Shown here: positions 19,219 to 27,777 of the stretch, piece by piece | Layout: each line of letters opens with the position of its first letter | Numbering within the stretch: the first letter of the stretch is position 1 | DNA from: Azospirillum brasilense | Lineage (GTDB): Bacteria; Pseudomonadota; Alphaproteobacteria; Azospirillales; Azospirillaceae | NCBI RefSeq assembly: GCF_022023855.1 | Contig: NZ_CP059451.1 | Span: forward strand, 62,001 to 126,000 | Length of the DNA: 64,000 bases | Reading direction: 5' to 3' | The notes under the pieces: model-generated | What the model was told of the DNA's origin: nothing | The model's database searches: none | The model's input: only the letters and a program-made list of their open reading frames with translations | Translations under genes and position numbers: made by a program

Positions 19219-19244
19219 GCCCGCCCGGCTCCGCCGTGGCGGGC
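19219..19244 (+). terminator. Hairpin 1 in the tail-cassette leader
   Basis: Perfect 7-bp stem GCCCGCC/GGCGGGC with a 12-base loop, followed by GTCGTTGTTTT. It is terminator-like but with an interrupted U-tract, and may act with the terminator at 19404-19427 as an attenuator. Confidence 0.4.
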
Positions 19245-19403
19245 GTCGTTGTTTTGATCGTGTGTCTCCTCGCCGACGTGGAACCCGTGTTCCTGCCGGC
19301 GGAAGAACCCAAGGACCTGGGCGTTCCCTTTGCCCCATCGGGCGAACCGGAACGGCACGATCCCAACGGAGGGGCCGTCCCACGACCGGTCCCATCCGTC
19401 GCC

Positions 19404-19427
19404 AAGCCGCCTTCGGGCGGCTTTTTT
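19404..19427 (+). terminator. Intrinsic terminator before the tail tube gene
   Basis: Stem AAGCCGCC/GGCGGCTT closed by a UUCG tetraloop and followed by six T. It stands 24 bases before the tail tube start. The same core GGCGGCTTTTTTCATG recurs at the terminator 35673-35695 at the other end of the structural genes. Phage-type antitermination or termination of upstream transcription are both possible. Confidence 0.8.
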
Positions 19428-19451
19428 CATGGCCGAAAGGAGCCGTTCAAC

Positions 19452-20930
19452 ATGACCAGTTCGAACCGGGTGCGCCTCGCCGGTGTCCTCGAAGCGGTGC
19501 CCGGCACCACCCCCGTCACCCCGCGCCTGCGCCAGCAGCGGGTGACCTCGATCGGCCTGACCTACAAGACCGATTATGAGGAATCCGGGGAACTGCGCGA
19601 CGACCGCATGAACGCCGATCCGCTGAGCGTCGGCCAGAGCAACGGCGGTCAGATCGGCATCGAATGGCATTATCCGGTGCCGGGCAGCCTCCTCGACTCC
19701 GAGATCGCCAGCGCCTTCTGCGCCGACTGGCTGAACACGCCGTTCCGTGACAACGACGGCCTGCCGGCGTCGGCGGTGAACTCGGTGAGCGCCGATGCGC
19801 AGGTCGTCGCCGTGACCGACGGCCCGGCCTTCGCGGCCGGTCATCTGGTGCGCTTCACCGGTTTCGAGGCCGCCAACAACGGGGTGCGCAAGGTGACCGC
19901 CGGCTCCGCCACCGCTCCGGCCTTCGCGGGTGGCGGCCTGCTGGACGAGGCCGCTCCGGGCGCCGCCGCGCGGCTGAAGGTGGTCGGGTTCGAAGGAGCC
20001 TCCGGAGATCTCGCCACGACGCTGACCGGGCTCGGGTCCACCGCTCTCGACTTCACCACGCTGGGCCTGTCGGTCGGGCAGTGGATCAAGATCGGCGGGA
20101 CGACCGACGCCTACCGTTACGGCACGGCGGCGTGCAACGCCTGGGCCCGCATCGTCGGCATCGCGCCGCATGAGCTGGCCCTGGACAACCGGCCGGCCGG
20201 CTGGGCGGTCGATGCCGGCGCCGACAAGACGATCCGCGTCTGGCACGGGGACGTCATCAAGAACGGGTCGCTGGTGCGTTCGGTGACGCTGGAGCGCGGC
20301 TTCATGGAGCAGAACCCGCCGAGCTTCATCGCCCAGACCGGCATGCGGGTGAACAGCCTGGAATTCGGCGGCGAAGCGAAGAAGCCGGCGACCGGAACAG
20401 TGGCCTTCATGGGCATGAAGGGCGGCTCGTCCGGCGTCGCGCTCGACGTTGCGCCGGCCGATGCTCCGGACATGGTCGACTACCCGGCGATGGCCTTCTC
20501 CGCGAGCTGCGGCCGGATCGGCGTCGGCGGAGCGGCGCTGGGCAATCCCGACTGGGCCCGCGCCATCAAGTTCACGATCACCAACAACCTGAGCACCCGC
20601 GACGCGCTGTCCGACGGCGACGGAACCGCCCCGGCGGCGGTGGCGATCCGCGACGGCGCCTGCGACGTGAAGGTGGAGCTGGACACCTATTTCGGGTCCC
20701 GTGCCCTGCTGTCGCGGATCGAATCCGGCGAGAAGATCGGCGTCAACTGCCGCCTGCAGAAATGCGGCCGGGCGATGATCTGGGAGTCGCCGCGCCTCAC
20801 CGCCCGTGAGGGCGATCCGGGCGTCGGCGGCAAGAGCCAGGACGTCACGCTGCCGGCGCAGCTGACCGCCTCGCGCGATCCGCTGACCAACGCGCAGCTG
20901 ATCCTGAACCGGATCGAATTCTTCCAGTAA
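19452..20930 (+). CDS. Phage tail tube protein (major tail protein)
   Basis: A 492-residue protein that begins MTSSNRVRLAGVLEAVPGTTP, the typical opening of Phage_tube_2-like tail tube proteins (TYKTDYEESGELRDDR soon after). It would polymerise into the hollow tube of a flexible tail. The protein is longer than the usual ~300 residues because of a central inserted region (about 130-270) that may be an Ig-like surface decoration. ATG 19452 has AAAGGAG nine bases upstream and is chosen over the in-frame ATG at 19206, which lies before a terminator. Being first in the cassette and highly expressed in phages fits a major structural protein. Confidence 0.82.
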   Translation: MTSSNRVRLAGVLEAVPGTTPVTPRLRQQRVTSIGLTYKTDYEESGELRDDRMNADPLSVGQSNGGQIGIEWHYPVPGSLLDSEIASAFCADWLNTPFRDNDGLPASAVNSVSADAQVVAVTDGPAFAAGHLVRFTGFEAANNGVRKVTAGSATAPAFAGGGLLDEAAPGAAARLKVVGFEGASGDLATTLTGLGSTALDFTTLGLSVGQWIKIGGTTDAYRYGTAACNAWARIVGIAPHELALDNRPAGWAVDAGADKTIRVWHGDVIKNGSLVRSVTLERGFMEQNPPSFIAQTGMRVNSLEFGGEAKKPATGTVAFMGMKGGSSGVALDVAPADAPDMVDYPAMAFSASCGRIGVGGAALGNPDWARAIKFTITNNLSTRDALSDGDGTAPAAVAIRDGACDVKVELDTYFGSRALLSRIESGEKIGVNCRLQKCGRAMIWESPRLTAREGDPGVGGKSQDVTLPAQLTASRDPLTNAQLILNRIEFFQ

Positions 20931-20980
20931 CCGGCATCCGGCGACCAACGGGAACGAGGCTGCCCCACCGGGCGGCAGAC

Positions 20981-21022
20981 GGTTCGCGCGAACCGGGGCG
21001 GGCGTTTGGTCGGCGCCCGCCC
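20981..21022 (+). other. Palindrome and hairpin after the tail tube gene
   Basis: GGTTCGCGCGAACC (20981-20994) is a perfect palindrome. It is followed by a 9-bp stem GGGCGGGCG/CGCCCGCCC (20996-21022, nine-base loop). There is no U-tract. Such elements after a major structural gene often reduce read-through, so that the tube protein is made in excess of the chaperones. Confidence 0.5.
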
Positions 21023-21065
21023 GCTTCCGCGCATCCCGACCAACGACCAAGCACGAGAGACGCTC

Positions 21066-21518
21066 ATGACCTTCGAACATGTTTCGCACGGCCTGCCGGC
21101 CGCCGCCCCGCAGACCGACGACCTCGGCGACCTGCTGGTGGACGAGCGCGTTGCGCGCGACGGCGTGTGGATCACCCCGGACCCTGACCGCAGCCTGCGC
21201 ATCAGGACGAAGGGCCTGCCGGACGCCTACTACGACGCCCAGGCCCGACAGCAGCGTCAGGCGGCCAAGGGCTTCAACGGCGACACCAACCGGTTGCCGG
21301 TGTCGCACAAGCGCCGGATCAACGCCCGCTGCCTGATCGACCACAGCCTGGTCGACGTGGAGGGTTGCGTCATCGGCGGCCGCGAACTGCCCTTCGCCGA
21401 ATTCTGCGACCTGATCCTGGAGCCCCGCGGCGCCAGGCTGCTCGACCTCGCCTTCGGCGCGGCCACCACGGCGCAGGACGGCAAGGCCGAGGAGCTGGAG
21501 GCCGCCCGGGGAAACTGA
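21066..21518 (+). CDS. Tail assembly chaperone (gpG-like)
   Basis: A 150-residue protein with no strong family motif, placed between the tail tube and the tape measure, exactly where siphophages encode the gpG chaperone that coats the tape measure during tail assembly. The decisive evidence is the GGGAAAC slippery heptamer at 21509-21515, directly before its TGA, which would divert some ribosomes into the -1 frame to make a gpGT-like fusion. The ATG at 21066 has GAGAG upstream. Confidence 0.8.
   Translation: MTFEHVSHGLPAAAPQTDDLGDLLVDERVARDGVWITPDPDRSLRIRTKGLPDAYYDAQARQQRQAAKGFNGDTNRLPVSHKRRINARCLIDHSLVDVEGCVIGGRELPFAEFCDLILEPRGARLLDLAFGAATTAQDGKAEELEAARGN
21509..21515 (+). promoter_or_regulatory. 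Programmed -1 ribosomal frameshift site (GGGAAAC)
   Basis: In the zero frame the codons read G GGA AAC TGA, which fits X XXY YYZ exactly, with the stop immediately after. Lambda uses GGGAAAG at the same place in gene G. A small GC stem (21519-21532) and a second weak stem (21539-21556) follow and could stimulate slippage. Confidence 0.85.
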
Positions 21519-21913
21519 CCGCGGCGCTGCGGGACTGGCTCGACCGGCGGGCCGAGACCGACGACCTGCTGGACGAGCTGATGGATGAGGATCCGGACGC
21601 CGTGGCGATCGTCGCGGCGCGCCGGGCCGGGCTCGGGGAGGCGGTGGAGGTCGAGCCCTGGTGCCGATGGGTCTGGCGCGCGTGGCACGACCTTGCCGAC
21701 GACCGGCATTGGCGGCCGGGCGGACTTGGACCCGCCACGCCCTGCCGGATCCCCTGGTCGGTGGTGACGGCCTACGCCGACCGCAACGCCGTCGACGCCG
21801 ACATCCTGCGGACGCTGCTCCACCACATGGACGAGCTGTACCTCGCCTGGTGGGCCGAGACGTCCAGGCAGAGCGCCGCCCAGACTGGCGGCGAGGGCGG
21901 GGAGGGAGCGTGA
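21515..21913 (+). CDS. T-domain of the tail assembly chaperone, expressed by -1 frameshift (gpGT-like fusion)
   Basis: This 132-residue extension lies in the -1 frame relative to the chaperone gene and has no good start of its own. Slipping at GGGAAAC joins it to the first 150 residues to give a 282-residue protein (21066-21515 joined to 21515-21913). It is acidic at first (DDLLDELMDEDPDAV), then rich in Trp (EPWCRWVWRAWHDL). In lambda-like phages the T-domain recruits the tail tube protein to the chaperone-coated tape measure. The tape measure gene follows 86 bases later. Confidence 0.8.
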   Translation: MTAALRDWLDRRAETDDLLDELMDEDPDAVAIVAARRAGLGEAVEVEPWCRWVWRAWHDLADDRHWRPGGLGPATPCRIPWSVVTAYADRNAVDADILRTLLHHMDELYLAWWAETSRQSAAQTGGEGGEGA

Positions 21914-21999
21914 GCAACGCCCCCTCCGTCCTGCCCGCCACGCCGCCCCACCGGCGGATTCGTCCGCCCTGATCATCACCTCTCGCCGCTGAGGCAGCC

Positions 22000-24900
22000 A
22001 TGGCAGCAGAACAGCTGGTCGTCGGCTACGACGACTGGATATCCACCACCGTCCGCGCGACCAAATCCGGTGAGCAGCTTGCCCGCCAGTACGGGGATGT
22101 CGAACGGCTCACGACCAAGGTGACGGCGATCACCAGCCGCTTCGCGGATGAACTCACCAATCTGGAAGCCAGCGAACACACGCTGGCCGACAAGGAACGG
22201 CTTCGCGCGGCCATCCTGGCCCAGCAGGACATCGCCGTCCGGAAGGCAACCGCCGCGCACGAACGGTGGGTGGCCGGCATGCGGGCGGCGGAAGCCGCCG
22301 CCGACGCCCAGGTGGCCAGCACCGCCACCGCGACGGCCTCCGCCGGGTCCTGGGCCGGTGCGATGGCGAAGATTCATGAGAGCACCGCCCAGGCCGCCGC
22401 GAATCTCAACGGTCCGGCCTTCGAGGCGCTGTCCGGCCGGATCGGAGACCTGACCAAGGCGCAGGGCTCCACGGGGTCTCTCCAGACAGCCGCGGCGCGG
22501 CAATCGGCCCCGGTGCAAGTCAGTTCCGCCGGTGAAAATCGCGACGCCTCGGTTGCCGTCGCCGCCAATAATTCGTCGACCGATCCGAAGAAAGCCGAGG
22601 AAGCAGTTAATAAGGCTGGGATCGCTCTGGCCGAAAAGCTGGAGAAGGCGTTCGACAGCATGGGTGACGCCCTGGTGAAGGCGTTCGTCACCGGCAAGAC
22701 GGCGGCGCTGGACTGGGGCAAGACCACGAAGGCGATCATCGGTGAACTCGCCATCGATCTAGTCAAGATGGCGGCCATTCAGCCACTGAAGAACGCGTTC
22801 TTCGGAACCAGTGGTCCGACGCTGTGGAGTGCCTTTGCGACATCGGGCAACACCCCAGCCCAGGGTGGCAGCAATCCAACCGGGCAGGTTTCCTCCATGG
22901 CGACCAATTGGGCCGGGGGGAAAGCGTTGTCATGGGTGGGAGACAAGTTGGGGCTGTCTGGCGCCTACAACAGCGTGATGAACACCACACTGTGGGGCGG
23001 CACGGTGGCATCGGCGGCCTTGCCCGGCAGCATCACCGGCAGTGGGTCTATCGCCTTGGGTTCGGTGAGCGGCGGCGGAGCGCATGCCGCCGGTGTGGCT
23101 GCTTTGCCAGGCGGGATGACCAATGCGGTGGCTGGTGCCGGGAATACAACCGTGGGCCTGGGAGGCGTGCCGTCCGGTGCAAGCACAGGCGGAGCGACCA
23201 TTGGAGGCGTCCTCGGCTCAGCTGGGGTTGGCTTCGCCGCTGGTTCGTTGTTTGGCGGCTGGGCAGGCACTCAAAGCAACAGCAAGGTGGTGGGGGCCGG
23301 GGCTGGAGCTTTGTCTGGTGCGGCGGCCGGTGCGGCCTACGGCTCTGTCGTCCCTGGCATCGGAACGTTGGCCGGTGCCGTGGTCGGTGCCATCGCCGGT
23401 GCATTGGGCGGCGGCATCGGTGCGCAAAAAGCCTCCGTTGGCCCCAACGCCGCCGCGACCTTGCGGGTCGAGAACGGTAAGCTGGTCCGCATCGGCGCCG
23501 ATGCGGACAACGGTGGGAGCACCGACCGTGTGGTGGCGGTGACCGATGCCGTGGCCACCGCGGTCAACACCATGACCCAGCTCGGTGTGCAGGTCCGCGA
23601 GGGGCAGCAATATTTCTTCGTGGACGGTGGCCCCAAGGTCGTGAACAACGGCAAAAGGGCCCAGACACCCGAAGCGTTCATCCGAGAGGTGATGGGCACG
23701 CTGACCGCCGATGGGCTGGTCGGCAAGGCCCTGGCGTCCGATGCCGCGCAGAACAGCGGCGATCTGAACAAGATCGTCCAGGGGCTGTCGCTGGCCAAGG
23801 CGATCGAGCAGACGAATTCGGCTCTGTCCAACCTGGACACGTCGCTGCACGCGGTCCAGAAATCGGCCTTCGCGGCGACCGCCGAGAGCCTTCAGCCGAT
23901 GGTCGACCAGTTCAGGCTGGCGCAGGAGTTCGGCCTGGAAGCGGATTACGCGTCCATGGCGACCGGCCAGTTGACCGCGATTCTGGACAACATCCGAGAC
24001 CCGGTGCAATGGCAGACGGTGCAGGTGGCGGTGGCGGAGCTGGACGGGCAGATGGCCGCCTTCCGCGAACAGGTGGGGAAGGTGAATCCCGCCTTGGTCG
24101 GCCTGATCAACGATGTCGAGGCCGCCGCGAAGGAGAAGATCTACGGCGATTACCGGAAGACGTTCGACGCCGGGCTGAACAGCGCCCGCGGAGCCGACTA
24201 CCTGAACCAGCTGACCGACGTGCGGACCTGGTGGAACAACAATTGGGCCAACAGCCTGATGTCGGGCCGCAACCCGAACGACATGTACGAGGCCCAGGCT
24301 AAGGCGATCTTTGCCGGCCTCGACGTCAACCAGCTGGGAAAGGCGGTCGAGTATTTCGCTCAGCTCGACCCGGTGATGTCGGGGCTGGCTGCCGCGGCGC
24401 GCGACATCGCCCGCCAGGACTCCCTGGCCGGCCTGGATCAGCGCTACCGGGCCGCCCAGGTGGCGTTGGGCCAGCTGTCCCAGGCGGAGTTCGACCGTTA
24501 CCAGACCGAGCTGGAGCAGGCGCGGGAGCTGTCGGCGGTCACCGATCCGGTCGTCCGCGCCCGCCTGCAGGAGGTGCAGACTCTCGAGAAGCAGGCCCAG
24601 GCTTATGAAAAGGCGCGGCAGTCCGGAGAATCGCTCACCGACTGGCTGACCAACAAGCTGGGCACCAGCTCCGCCGGGGTCTCGGCGTCCACCGCCTACA
24701 CCAACGCGCTGGGCGCGTACCAGACGGATCTTGCGAAGGCGGCCGCCAACGACAACGACGCGCTGGGACGGATGGCCAGCACCGCCGACCGTCTGCTGAC
24801 CGCCTACACCGATTATTTCGGCAGCCAGGGCGCCACGGCCTTCTGGCAGAAGATCATGGGGGAGGTCGCCAACCTTCCGGCCGTCAAATCCTACGACAGC

Positions 24901-25272
24901 TCCATCGTCGACGCGATCAACCGGCTTCCCCATGGCGCCGGCGGACCGGCCACCGGTCTCACCATGGTCAACGACGCCGGGCCGGAGTTGATCCGGCTGC
25001 CGACCGGCTCGATGGTGATGACCAGCCGGGCCAGCGTCGATTTCCTGCGGCGTGGCGGCGGCACCACAACCACGATGCCCGCTCCCGACACCGCGGTGGT
25101 GGAGACGCTGCGGCAATTGCTCCGCGCGGTCGTCTTCAACGGCGCCGACCTGACCACGGTCCTCGAAGGGCTGAAGGACAGCGGCTTGCGCCAGGAGAAG
25201 GCGCTGGCCGCGCTGCGCGGTCAGTTCAAGCGGGCCGGAGACGCCGGCACGCTGCCGGGGCGCGCGGCCTGA
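22000..25272 (+). CDS. Phage tail tape measure protein (lambda gpH type)
   Basis: A 1090-residue protein. The N-terminal third is alpha-helical and Ala-rich. Residues about 215-265 match the lambda-family tape measure block (DALVKAFVTGKTAALDWG...). Residues about 405-475 form glycine-zipper hydrophobic segments (GAGAGALSGAAAGAAYG) that could insert into a membrane. The C-terminus has the GLTMVNDAGPELIRLPTG motif common at the end of these proteins. By the rule of about 0.15 nm per residue the tail would be near 160 nm long (inference). Between about 22540 and 23400 base composition and codon use are less GC-biased than in neighbours, hinting at a recombined centre. Confidence 0.9.
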   Translation: MAAEQLVVGYDDWISTTVRATKSGEQLARQYGDVERLTTKVTAITSRFADELTNLEASEHTLADKERLRAAILAQQDIAVRKATAAHERWVAGMRAAEAAADAQVASTATATASAGSWAGAMAKIHESTAQAAANLNGPAFEALSGRIGDLTKAQGSTGSLQTAAARQSAPVQVSSAGENRDASVAVAANNSSTDPKKAEEAVNKAGIALAEKLEKAFDSMGDALVKAFVTGKTAALDWGKTTKAIIGELAIDLVKMAAIQPLKNAFFGTSGPTLWSAFATSGNTPAQGGSNPTGQVSSMATNWAGGKALSWVGDKLGLSGAYNSVMNTTLWGGTVASAALPGSITGSGSIALGSVSGGGAHAAGVAALPGGMTNAVAGAGNTTVGLGGVPSGASTGGATIGGVLGSAGVGFAAGSLFGGWAGTQSNSKVVGAGAGALSGAAAGAAYGSVVPGIGTLAGAVVGAIAGALGGGIGAQKASVGPNAAATLRVENGKLVRIGADADNGGSTDRVVAVTDAVATAVNTMTQLGVQVREGQQYFFVDGGPKVVNNGKRAQTPEAFIREVMGTLTADGLVGKALASDAAQNSGDLNKIVQGLSLAKAIEQTNSALSNLDTSLHAVQKSAFAATAESLQPMVDQFRLAQEFGLEADYASMATGQLTAILDNIRDPVQWQTVQVAVAELDGQMAAFREQVGKVNPALVGLINDVEAAAKEKIYGDYRKTFDAGLNSARGADYLNQLTDVRTWWNNNWANSLMSGRNPNDMYEAQAKAIFAGLDVNQLGKAVEYFAQLDPVMSGLAAAARDIARQDSLAGLDQRYRAAQVALGQLSQAEFDRYQTELEQARELSAVTDPVVRARLQEVQTLEKQAQAYEKARQSGESLTDWLTNKLGTSSAGVSASTAYTNALGAYQTDLAKAAANDNDALGRMASTADRLLTAYTDYFGSQGATAFWQKIMGEVANLPAVKSYDSSIVDAINRLPHGAGGPATGLTMVNDAGPELIRLPTGSMVMTSRASVDFLRRGGGTTTTMPAPDTAVVETLRQLLRAVVFNGADLTTVLEGLKDSGLRQEKALAALRGQFKRAGDAGTLPGRAA

Positions 25273-26996
25273 TGCGCGTCTTCCTCGTCCGGATTGAGGA
25301 GCAGCCCTTGACCGTGACGGAACCGGCGCCGCTCGATCTGAGCGGCGTCGTCCGTCCGCCGCCCCGCGTCGAAGCGGGGCGGTCCCTGGCCAAGGTCCGC
25401 GCCTTCACCCGCCGGCCGGTCTGGCGCCCCCCGGTGCCGTCCGCCGTTCCGCCGCCGTTGCGGGCCTCCGCCCGCACCACCCTCGCCACCGTCCAGGGGT
25501 ACGTCATGTTCGGCGCCTCTCCCTTCGGCGCGGCCCCCTTCGGCGCCCGCCGCGACCGCCTGTCCCTCGCTATCGGAGACGTCATGCTGCGTTACGGGAC
25601 CACAAATTACATCGACCGCGACCACAGGGAGTTCGAGGACGGGTTGCGGACCCCCTCCTTCAGCCGCACGATCCTGACCGGCGGCACGGTCGGCGGCTGG
25701 GCCAACGCCAGCCTCGGCGACCTCGAACTGGACAATCTGGAGGGCGAGCGCAGCGACCTGCTGCGGCGCGTCGCCGTCGACGGGCGTCCGGTCGAGGTGC
25801 TGCAGCCGCGGCCCGACGGAACGACCGAGGTGGTCTTCGAATGCACGGCCCGGGACATCGTGCCCGGCGATGACGACACGGTGCGCATCCGGCTGCGGGA
25901 TTGGGATTACCTGCTCGACAAGCCGGCCCAGACCGCCACCTACCCGGACGACGCCCCGCCGGAAATCGCCAACCGCCGCCGGCCCTTCGGCTATGGCCCG
26001 TGCAACAACGTGACGCCGACCCGGATCGCAACGACGTTTCCGGCCTATCAGTTCAACGACGGCCCGTCGCGCGCCCTGCGGGCGGTCTATGTCGCCGGCG
26101 TCCCGCAACTGCCCGCGGACCTTGCGGCCATCGATCTGGCGGCCTCGACCTTCACGCTGGCGGCGGAGCCGGCGGGCGACGTGACCTGCGATTTCGACGG
26201 TCTGGTTGTGGACGGAGTGTATCTCAACACCACCGCCCTGGTGATCGACGATCTGGCCTTCCGGCGCGGCGGGCTGCCGGCGACGCGGAAATCCGTCCGC
26301 CATTTCGAGCGTTTCGCGGCCGACATGCCCGGCGAGGTGCAGCTTTACGTCTCCCACGGCGAGGAACCGACCGTCCTGTCGCTGATTCAGCGCCTTCTGG
26401 CGCCTTGCGGCTGGGGGGCGTTCTCGTGGCGCGGCCAACTCCAGGTCGGTGTCTGGAAGGTGGCGACGGGATCCCCGCGCTGCCTGCTCTCCAAGGCCGA
26501 AGGGACGCTGATCAGCCTGCAGCCGGCCGAGCTTCCCACGGAGGTCTATCCGCCGCCGTGGCGGTTGCGCGGCGGGTACGACCGCAACTGGACGCCTCAG
26601 ACGGCCAGCCAGCTCAAGGGCGACGACACCCCCGGCGCGGCCGACCCCGTCGGCGGACCGGAGCGGCGCCGCTGGTTGGCGCGTGGACAGGAGATCGCGG
26701 AAGCGAAGGACGAGGTCACCCGCGACCGCCTCCATCTGGGCGCGCAGGATCCGGCCATCGTGGAGACCTGCCTCGCCGACAAGATCGGCTGCGAAACCGT
26801 CCTTCAGGCGTCCCTGGCCCACTGGCTCGGCAACCGTGCCCATTACCGGGTCGTGCCCGACACGCCCCCCTTCTTCTTCGACATCGGGGACGAGGTGGCG
26901 ATCCAGTGGGACGGCCATGGCCTGGAGGGCGGTCAGATCGGCGTGGTGGCGGAAGTCGCCGAGGGCGAATGGACCGAACTGGTTATTGAGGTGTGA
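25272..26996 (+). CDS. Phage tail tip/hub protein, putative
   Basis: A 574-residue protein whose ATG overlaps the tape measure stop (ATGA). It follows the tape measure, the position of distal tail/hub proteins in siphophages. The first 80 residues are Pro/Arg-rich and low complexity; a repeat FGASPFGAAPFGA stands near residue 80, after which a compact beta-rich protein begins (RRDRLSLAIGDVMLRYGT). No catalytic motif is seen. An internal start at ATG 25506 (MFGASPFGAAPFGA) is possible, because 'FGxxPFG' openings are usual for such tail proteins; the longer frame is kept because of the overlap. Confidence 0.65.
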   Translation: MRVFLVRIEEQPLTVTEPAPLDLSGVVRPPPRVEAGRSLAKVRAFTRRPVWRPPVPSAVPPPLRASARTTLATVQGYVMFGASPFGAAPFGARRDRLSLAIGDVMLRYGTTNYIDRDHREFEDGLRTPSFSRTILTGGTVGGWANASLGDLELDNLEGERSDLLRRVAVDGRPVEVLQPRPDGTTEVVFECTARDIVPGDDDTVRIRLRDWDYLLDKPAQTATYPDDAPPEIANRRRPFGYGPCNNVTPTRIATTFPAYQFNDGPSRALRAVYVAGVPQLPADLAAIDLAASTFTLAAEPAGDVTCDFDGLVVDGVYLNTTALVIDDLAFRRGGLPATRKSVRHFERFAADMPGEVQLYVSHGEEPTVLSLIQRLLAPCGWGAFSWRGQLQVGVWKVATGSPRCLLSKAEGTLISLQPAELPTEVYPPPWRLRGGYDRNWTPQTASQLKGDDTPGAADPVGGPERRRWLARGQEIAEAKDEVTRDRLHLGAQDPAIVETCLADKIGCETVLQASLAHWLGNRAHYRVVPDTPPFFFDIGDEVAIQWDGHGLEGGQIGVVAEVAEGEWTELVIEV

Positions 26997-26997
26997 C

Positions 26998-27777
26998 ATG
27001 GACAACCTGACGGCACGGGTCGGCTGGATCAACCACGCCGACACCGCCACCCTGACCGCCCTCCACCCCGGACCGGACACGCTGGGTGTGGAGCGGCTGC
27101 AAATCAAGCACGTGGCCCGCTATCACGAGCAGGCCGGTCCCGAACTGGCGGTTCGCGCCGATCTGCACGCCGGCAAGCCGGTGGACGCGGTGGTGCTGCC
27201 TCTGGTCAACGCCGGGCCGGCGGCCACCCTGCGGGTGCGCGCGGCCGCGACGGCGGCCGAACTGGCGACGGCCCCGCTCTACACTTATGCCGGGCCGGGG
27301 CATGTCGACGACGCGCACAACTACGCCATCCATCTGCTGCCGGCGACGGTCACCGCGCGGGTGTGGGAGGTGGCCGTCACCGATCCGGACCGGGAGGTTT
27401 CGCGCGCCGGCCGGCTGGTCCTGGCGCCGCTGCACCGCTTCGCCTTCAATTTCAAGGCGAACTGGGGCGTGCGCTGGGAAGACCTGTCGGAGGAGCGTGA
27501 CGGCGCCGGCGGCCAGATGTACTCCCGCGCCGGGCCACGGCGCCGCGTTCTGAGCGCGGAATTCGGCGAGATGACCCGCCGGGAGCGCGACGAGGTCGCG
27601 CTTGAGATCGAGCGGCTGGCGGGCAAGACCGGCGACATCCTGATGGTGGCGCGGCCCAACGCCCCGAACCTTGCGCACTACACGGTGTGGGGAAAGCCGG
27701 TGGACACCGGCGGCGTCAACGAAAGCCGCCTCGGCATCTTCACCAAAACCTTCCAGATCAAAGAACGGCGGTTCTGA
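26998..27777 (+). CDS. Phage tail tip-associated protein, putative
   Basis: A 259-residue protein without a motif I recognise. It starts two bases after the hub gene's stop and its TGA overlaps the ATG of the giant fibre gene (ATGATG context at 27774-27779), so all three are coupled. Predicted mostly beta strands. Position between the hub and the receptor-binding protein points to a tail-tip adaptor (inference from order). Confidence 0.55.
   Translation: MDNLTARVGWINHADTATLTALHPGPDTLGVERLQIKHVARYHEQAGPELAVRADLHAGKPVDAVVLPLVNAGPAATLRVRAAATAAELATAPLYTYAGPGHVDDAHNYAIHLLPATVTARVWEVAVTDPDREVSRAGRLVLAPLHRFAFNFKANWGVRWEDLSEERDGAGGQMYSRAGPRRRVLSAEFGEMTRRERDEVALEIERLAGKTGDILMVARPNAPNLAHYTVWGKPVDTGGVNESRLGIFTKTFQIKERRF

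Larger units (their letters stand above)
18966..19451. other. Intergenic region between divergent eutB and the phage tail cassette
   Basis: This 486-base stretch has no convincing gene. It holds a TATAAT box with an adjacent palindrome (19165-19188), a hairpin followed by a T-rich run (19219-19244 plus GTTGTTTT) and a textbook terminator (19404-19427), all on the tail-cassette side. An ATG at 19206 with TAGGAG upstream opens in frame with the tail tube gene, but it would read through both hairpins and encodes atypical sequence. I consider it an untranslated leader, or at most a leader peptide. Confidence 0.5.

Noticed and set aside
19206..19451. In-frame 82-codon N-terminal extension of the tail tube protein
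   Set aside because: It crosses a hairpin and a strong terminator, has atypical composition, and the internal ATG with AAAGGAG fits the family's N-terminus.
21910..21972. 20-codon GTG ORF overlapping the end of the chaperone extension (GTGA)
   Set aside because: Too short, Pro-rich and without family; probably chance.
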